Shown here: positions 60,208-64,000 of the stretch, piece by piece | Position numbering within the stretch: position 1 is the stretch's first letter | Layout of the letters: each line of letters opens with the position of its first letter | DNA from: Marinimicrobium locisalis | GTDB lineage: Bacteria; Pseudomonadota; Gammaproteobacteria; Pseudomonadales; Cellvibrionaceae | DNA: 64,000 nucleotides | Assembly (NCBI RefSeq): GCF_039822625.1 | Contig: NZ_JBDLLG010000001.1 | Span: forward strand, 310,001-374,000 | Direction of reading: 5' to 3' | Program-made: the position numbers and the translations under genes | The notes under the pieces: generated by a model | The model's input: the letters and a program-made list of their open reading frames with translations, nothing else | What the model was told of the DNA's origin: nothing | Database searches by the model: none

Positions 60208-60543
60208 TTAGAGAAAATCCAGATCCGGGTTGTCCTTCATAATCTCCTTCAGCTCATCCGACTCGTGAGTGTCCTGCTCCAACACCTCCCGCACAAACTT
60301 CAGATAAACCGTGTAAATCTCCGGCGGCTGGCCTTCACGTTCCACTACGAAAAAGGGGGCCCGGTTGACGTTGTGCTCGCGTGCCAATTGAAGACCGGGG
60401 CTTTCCGGGTCCCGCTCATCCGCGACCACCACCTCATTGATGCGATCCATATAGCCGGACGATTCCAGTTTTTCCAGAACATCCGCGCACTTGGCGCAGG
60501 GTGAGCCGTCTTTCAGGATTTTCTTAACCAGCGTGATGGTCAT
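60208..60543 (-). CDS. thioredoxin-fold protein with CxxC, next to cysH
   Basis: A 111-residue protein with a thioredoxin/glutaredoxin-like pattern: KKILKDGSPCAKCADVLEKL carries a CxxC (C16, C19) and NRAPFFVVE has the cis-Pro before a strand. The C-terminal helix ends in ELKEIMKDNPDLDFL. It follows cysH by 33 bases on the same strand, the arrangement also seen in Pseudomonas, so a role as electron donor or partner of the sulfate-assimilation reductase is plausible but not shown. The 3' half shares the C/A-rich plus strand of the msrA region. Confidence 0.75.
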   Translation of the reverse strand: MTITLVKKILKDGSPCAKCADVLEKLESSGYMDRINEVVVADERDPESPGLQLAREHNVNRAPFFVVEREGQPPEIYTVYLKFVREVLEQDTHESDELKEIMKDNPDLDFL

Positions 60544-60576
60544 AACCTTTCCTCACTGCGTGCCAGTACATCTGGG

Positions 60577-61320
60577 CTATTTCCGGATATTGGCTCCGTG
60601 CAAGCCGCATTCCTTCTTGGTGGCTTCTTCCCACCACCAACGGCCTTCCCGCTCGTGCTGCCCTGGGCCAATCGGCCGGGTGCAGGGCTCGCAACCAATG
60701 GAGACGTAGCCGTGATCATGAAGCTCGTTGTAGGGAATTCCCATGGCTCGAATATAGTCCCAGACTTGCTCGGAACTCCAGTTGGCCAAGGGGTTGAATT
60801 TCACCAGTCGGTCGCCGGGACGGGCGAACACCTTGTCGTCCTGAATGACCGGGATGCCCATGCGCGTGCCGGGGCTCTGGTCTTTACGCTGGCCGGTAAT
60901 CCAGGCATCCACTTCCAGGAGCTTTTTGCGCAGCGGACCTATTTTTCGAATGCCACAGCACTCTTGGTGCCCGTCGCGGTAAAAGCTGAATAGGCCCTTC
61001 TTGCGAACCATCTCGCGCAAGGCCTCAGGGTCGGGGGAGAGGATGTCGATATCGACGCCGTAATGGTCTCGCACCCGCTCGATGAAACGGTAAGTTTCGG
61101 CGTGGAGGCGGCCGGTATCCAGGACGAACACTTTGATATCCGGGCGAATTTGGTGGGCCATATGGACCAACACCACGTCTTCGGCACCACTAAAGGACAC
61201 TACGATGTTGTCAAACTCGCTCAAGGCGAACTCGATGACCTTTTGGGGAGAGGCCTTTTGCAGTTCGTCGTCTAAATCGACGGTATTGAGTAGTTCACTC
61301 GTCATTGATTCTTCCATCAT
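60577..61320 (-). CDS. cysH: adenylylsulfate (APS/PAPS) reductase CysH, iron-sulfur type
   Basis: Reduces activated sulfate to sulfite in cysteine synthesis. The 247-residue protein has the PP-loop-like VVSFSGAEDVVLVHMA, the TGRLHAETYRF region, and the two Cys pairs CCGIRK and GCEPCTRP that bind a [4Fe-4S] cluster, plus the catalytic Cys in ECGLHG at the C-terminus. The cluster Cys pairs mark the bacterial APS-reductase branch rather than the E. coli PAPS enzyme. Start could be ATG 61318-61320 or the one at 61303-61305. Confidence 0.93.
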   Translation of the reverse strand: MMEESMTSELLNTVDLDDELQKASPQKVIEFALSEFDNIVVSFSGAEDVVLVHMAHQIRPDIKVFVLDTGRLHAETYRFIERVRDHYGVDIDILSPDPEALREMVRKKGLFSFYRDGHQECCGIRKIGPLRKKLLEVDAWITGQRKDQSPGTRMGIPVIQDDKVFARPGDRLVKFNPLANWSSEQVWDYIRAMGIPYNELHDHGYVSIGCEPCTRPIGPGQHEREGRWWWEEATKKECGLHGANIRK

Positions 61321-61770
61321 TGAATTGGCTCATCACGGGCTGAGAAGAATACCAGAGCGATGATTAAGTTCCTAATACCCAAACTTTATGAGGTTATAGC
61401 GCTGTTTTAGGGGACTTGGAGAGCCTTGTTGAAGTGAAATATTACAACCGTGAAACAGTGCGTGAAAAATAAGCGTTTTGAGCGTTTTATGCACAGCATA
61501 TAGTGTCTGTTTGCTCTAATGTGCCCATATATTGATGAAAAATTCGTCAGTTTGGCGGTATTTCAGCTAAAAAAGACTATTTTTTGAGCATTTAAACTTT
61601 GGCTCTAAGTTCTTTTGGGTATATGTTCCACGTGAAAACCGCTTCCCTTCAGGGTCGCTGGTGCCTCGAAGCCCGAGGCCCTCCTTGGTTGCGTTTGGTA
61701 GGGGAAACCGGTAAATTTCCCCATTTTTCGGGCCGTGGGCCCGATCCGAATATGTGACTTGGGGGTAAGT
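61321..61770. other. AT-rich intergenic region cysH to thrH
   Basis: About 450 bases between divergent genes without a convincing reading frame. From 61380 to 61620 it is clearly more AT rich than the surroundings (TTTTTTGAGCATTTAAAC and similar). A parS-like 16-mer lies at 61624 and several short GC hairpins (for example CCTCG-AAGC-CCGAGG near 61665) follow before thrH. It must hold the cysH and thrH promoters, but I cannot place them with confidence. Confidence 0.4.
61624..61639. promoter_or_regulatory. parS-like 16-mer
   Basis: TGTTCCACGTGAAAAC agrees with the ParB-binding consensus TGTTNCACGTGAAACA at the first 14 positions and differs at the last two. Chromosomal parS sites normally cluster near oriC, and no parAB, gid or dnaA genes are in this window, so it may be chance or a weak outlying site. 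Confidence 0.3.
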
Positions 61771-62388
61771 GTGGAAATAGCCTGTCTCGACCTGGAAGGG
61801 GTCCTGGTGCCTGAAATCTGGATTGAATTTGCCAAGGTAACCGGCATTGAAGAGTTGAAGGCCACTACCCGCGACATCCCGGACTACGATGTGCTGATGA
61901 GACAGCGCCTGCGTATTCTTGAGGAGAACAACCTTGGCTTGAATGAGATCCAGGAGGTGATTGCAAAACTGAAGCCGCTGGAGGGGGCGCCCGAGTTTGT
62001 GGACTGGCTGCGCGAGCGCTTCCAGGTTGTAATCCTCTCGGACACCTTTTACGAGTTCTCCCAGCCGCTGATGCGTCAGTTGGGCTTCCCGACGCTACTC
62101 TGTCACCGGCTTCAGGTGAATGAGCAGGGCAAGGTGGTGGATTACACCCTGCGCCAAAAGGACCCCAAACGCCAATCCGTATTGGCCCTCAAGACGTTGT
62201 ACTATCGGATTATTGCCGCCGGTGACTCCTACAATGACACCACCATGTTGGGCGAAGCCGATGCCGGCATCCTTTTCCACGCGCCCCAGAACGTGATCGA
62301 TGAGTTTCCGCAGTTCCCGGCGGTGCACAATTTCGAGGACCTGAAAAAAGCGTTTATCAAGGCCAGCAACCGCGATTTGACGCTTTAG
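61771..62388 (+). CDS. thrH: bifunctional phosphoserine phosphatase/homoserine phosphotransferase ThrH
   Basis: HAD-superfamily enzyme that dephosphorylates phosphoserine and can pass the phosphate to homoserine. The 205-residue protein begins MEIACLDLEGVLVPEIW, with the DLEG variant of the HAD nucleophile motif, then ATTRDIPDYDVLMRQRL, VVILSDTFYEFSQPLMRQ, and AAGDSYNDTTMLGEA. These match Pseudomonas ThrH almost throughout. The start is GTG at 61771 with GGGGG about six bases before it. A short tandem repeat lies between it and pabB. Confidence 0.93.
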   Translation: MEIACLDLEGVLVPEIWIEFAKVTGIEELKATTRDIPDYDVLMRQRLRILEENNLGLNEIQEVIAKLKPLEGAPEFVDWLRERFQVVILSDTFYEFSQPLMRQLGFPTLLCHRLQVNEQGKVVDYTLRQKDPKRQSVLALKTLYYRIIAAGDSYNDTTMLGEADAGILFHAPQNVIDEFPQFPAVHNFEDLKKAFIKASNRDLTL

Positions 62389-62397
62389 CGAAGGAAG

Positions 62398-62505
62398 AGG
62401 CCCGGCGCGAAGAAGGGCCTCCAGCTAAAAAGGGGCCTCCAGCTAAAAAGGGGCCTCTAGCTAAAAAGAGGCCTCCAGCGAACAAGAGGGCCTCCCGCGA
62501 AGAAG
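62398..62505. repeat. 18-base tandem repeat, six units
   Basis: Six imperfect units of 17-19 bases with consensus RGGCCTCCAGCKAAAAAG: 62398-62415, 62416-62432, 62433-62450, 62451-62468, 62469-62486, 62487-62505. The middle units differ by one base or none; the outer units have changed more. It begins ten bases after the thrH stop, between convergent genes. Confidence 0.88.
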
Positions 62506-62506
62506 A

Positions 62507-62530
62507 GCCCCGGGATCGGCGTACCGGGGC
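62507..62530. terminator. hairpin between thrH and pabB
   Basis: GCCCCGG / CCGGGGC perfect 7-bp stem with a ten-base loop, directly after the tandem repeat. No T-run on either strand, so its role as terminator is uncertain. Confidence 0.4.
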
Positions 62531-62566
62531 CATGCTAGCTATAAAGCTCGCCGTACACGCCGGTCT

Positions 62567-63949
62567 TTAGCCAAACGTGCGTTGCAGGGTTTCCATCAAA
62601 ACCCTCACTTTATTCCAGCTCTCCTCGTACTCATCCGCCGGTTCCGAGTCGGCCACAATCCCGCCGCCTCCCCAGCAGTGCAACCGATCACCATTGCCCA
62701 CGAGGGTGCGAATGGCGATATTGGTGTCCATACCGCCGTCGGCGCTTAGGTAACCGAGGCTACCGCAGTATACCGAGCGACGGCTCGGCTCCAGTTCCTC
62801 AATGATCTCCATGGCCCGGATTTTGGGGGCGCCGGTAATTGAGCCCCCGGGGAAGCTGCCTTCCAGAAGGTCCAGCGCCGTGGCGCCGGGGCGTAAGTCG
62901 CCGGTGACCGTGCTGACAAGATGGTGAACGTTGGCAAAGCTTTGCAGCTCGAACAGCTGTGGCACTTCCACCCGGTCGCAGGTCTTGCTCAGGTCGTTGC
63001 GCAGCAGATCGACAATCATCAGATTTTCCGCCCGGTTTTTGAGGCTTCTGGCCAACGCCTCTCCCTCGGCGCGATCTTCCTCCGGATCGGCGCGGCGGGG
63101 GGCCGTGCCCTTGATGGGCTTGGTTTCCGCCCGCCCTTCGCGCACGGACACAAAGCGTTCGGGGGAAAGGCTAATTACCGCCCCTCGGGGAAGCGACAAG
63201 TAGCCCGAGAACGGCGAGGGCAGGGCCTGGCGCAGGGCCAGAAAGCCCAATGCCAGGTTGCCCTTAAATTCCGCACTGAATCGTTGGGCAAAGTTTACCT
63301 GGTAGCAGTCACCCGCCTCGATGTAACGCTGAATATGCGCGAGACGCTCGAGATAAGTTTTTCTGGAAATTTCTGGATAAAAATCCTCTACTTTCAATAG
63401 GTTATGAGTGTTATCCAGAAACTGCTTCAAGGGGTCGGTGCCGTGCTGACCAAGCAGTTGGGCTTGCACTGGCTCGAGGTTTACCTCCGGCCGGCCCACC
63501 AGAAAGGCTTGCTCGGTGTGGTGGTCCTGCACGATGGCCCAATCGTAAAAGGCCAGCCAGAGATCCGGCAGGTCAATGTCCGCCTCGGCTTGACTCGGCA
63601 GTTGCTCCAGTCGGCGGGCCAGGTCGTACCCAAAATAGCCAATGGCACCGGGAACGAAGGGCAGCCCGGGCGCCGAGCCGAGGGGCGGACGCTGCCAACG
63701 GCGGACAACGCTAAGCGGGTTATCCCCGCTAAGCTCCAGGGTCTCGCCGCTGGCTTCGACTCGGGTCTGCCGGCCTCGAGCGCTAATCTGGAAGCTCGGT
63801 TGGGCGGCGAGAATATCAAATCGGCCGTACTGGCTGCCGGGGTGGCCGCTATCGAGCCAGGCCGGTGAGGGCGCCTCGGCCAATAAGGCGAACCAATGAG
63901 CGCTGTCCGTGTAATAGGGCAGAGGTATAACCTGGGGGCTGGGCCGCAT
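62567..63949 (-). CDS. pabB: aminodeoxychorismate synthase component I PabB
   Basis: Aminates chorismate to 4-amino-4-deoxychorismate, which PabC (23 kb away in this window) converts to p-aminobenzoate. From ATG 63947-63949 it is 460 residues: an N-terminal variable domain, ETYLERL-like RKTYLERLAHIQRYIEAGDC, the chorismate-site Lys in TKPIKGTAPRRADP (typical of PabB, not TrpE), VDLLRNDLSKTCD, and SFPGGSITGAPKIRAMEII. ATG 63983-63985 would add 12 residues; neither has a good ribosome site. Confidence 0.92.
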   Translation of the reverse strand: MRPSPQVIPLPYYTDSAHWFALLAEAPSPAWLDSGHPGSQYGRFDILAAQPSFQISARGRQTRVEASGETLELSGDNPLSVVRRWQRPPLGSAPGLPFVPGAIGYFGYDLARRLEQLPSQAEADIDLPDLWLAFYDWAIVQDHHTEQAFLVGRPEVNLEPVQAQLLGQHGTDPLKQFLDNTHNLLKVEDFYPEISRKTYLERLAHIQRYIEAGDCYQVNFAQRFSAEFKGNLALGFLALRQALPSPFSGYLSLPRGAVISLSPERFVSVREGRAETKPIKGTAPRRADPEEDRAEGEALARSLKNRAENLMIVDLLRNDLSKTCDRVEVPQLFELQSFANVHHLVSTVTGDLRPGATALDLLEGSFPGGSITGAPKIRAMEIIEELEPSRRSVYCGSLGYLSADGGMDTNIAIRTLVGNGDRLHCWGGGGIVADSEPADEYEESWNKVRVLMETLQRTFG

Positions 63950-64000
63950 GGAAAAGAATCGGGACTCGTTGCGCAAAAGCGGCATTCTATCATGGGAACC

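Overview
The window reads as a chromosomal housekeeping segment of a gammaproteobacterium. Gene content and order resemble Pseudomonas and the marine Cellvibrionales-type relatives: rne / rluC-HAD / maf / yceD-rpmF-plsX-fabD-fabG-acpP-fabF-pabC-mltG, tig-clpP-clpX-lon-hupB-ppiD, mltD / gloB / methyltransferase-rnhA-dnaQ, fimL-nudC, and cysH / thrH / pabB. The DNA is moderately GC rich and densely coding. I saw no phage, transposase, plasmid or CRISPR genes. Placement below the class level is an inference from synteny. LAYOUT: 1-4.5 kb carries tRNA modification (miaE, cut by the window edge, and cmoM), a membrane J-domain protein, a lipocalin lipoprotein and the agmatine-to-putrescine pair aguA-aguB. 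4.5-7.6 kb carries a peroxiredoxin, a stand-alone AraC-type HTH protein, a yajC that is not next to secD-secF, and an AGCS sodium/amino-acid symporter. 7.6-8.0 kb holds two unusual inverted-repeat elements. 8.0-10.3 kb, minus strand, has tusDCBE for tRNA 2-thiolation and a Bax-inhibitor-like membrane protein. 10.5-14 kb has tRNA-Ser(UGA) and RNase E with a structured leader. 14.7-24.6 kb is rluC, a HAD phosphatase, maf and the ribosome/phospholipid/fatty-acid cluster ending in pabC-mltG. 24.7-32.9 kb has glnS, cysS, a CorB-type transporter with a CcsA-like partner, ffh and small accessory genes. 33-40.5 kb has NAD malic enzyme, a cupin regulator, the fadBA beta-oxidation complex and a TraB/GumN protein. 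40.7-49.8 kb is tRNA-Leu(UAG) and the protein quality-control block tig-clpP-clpX-lon-hupB-ppiD. 50-59 kb is mltD, gloB, a methyltransferase, rnhA, dnaQ, fimL, nudC, a membrane protein and sohB. 59-64 kb is msrA, a CxxC thioredoxin-fold protein with cysH, thrH and pabB. MOST UNUSUAL SIGNAL: a family of repeat elements at 7671-7933, about 49856-49919 and 59116-59441. Each complete copy has a related core of about 50-60 bases (100 in one copy) between long perfect inverted arms of 23-30 bases, and the arm sequence differs at every locus. At all three loci the surrounding DNA changes strand composition across the element: the plus strand is G+T rich to the left and A+C rich to the right for several hundred bases. 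This includes msrA, whose direction of transcription cannot explain it. I cannot assign this to a described element family. Other smaller points are an 18-base tandem repeat between thrH and pabB, a parS-like 16-mer, a nearly leaderless yceD promoter, a sigma-32-like promoter before lon, and the displaced yajC.
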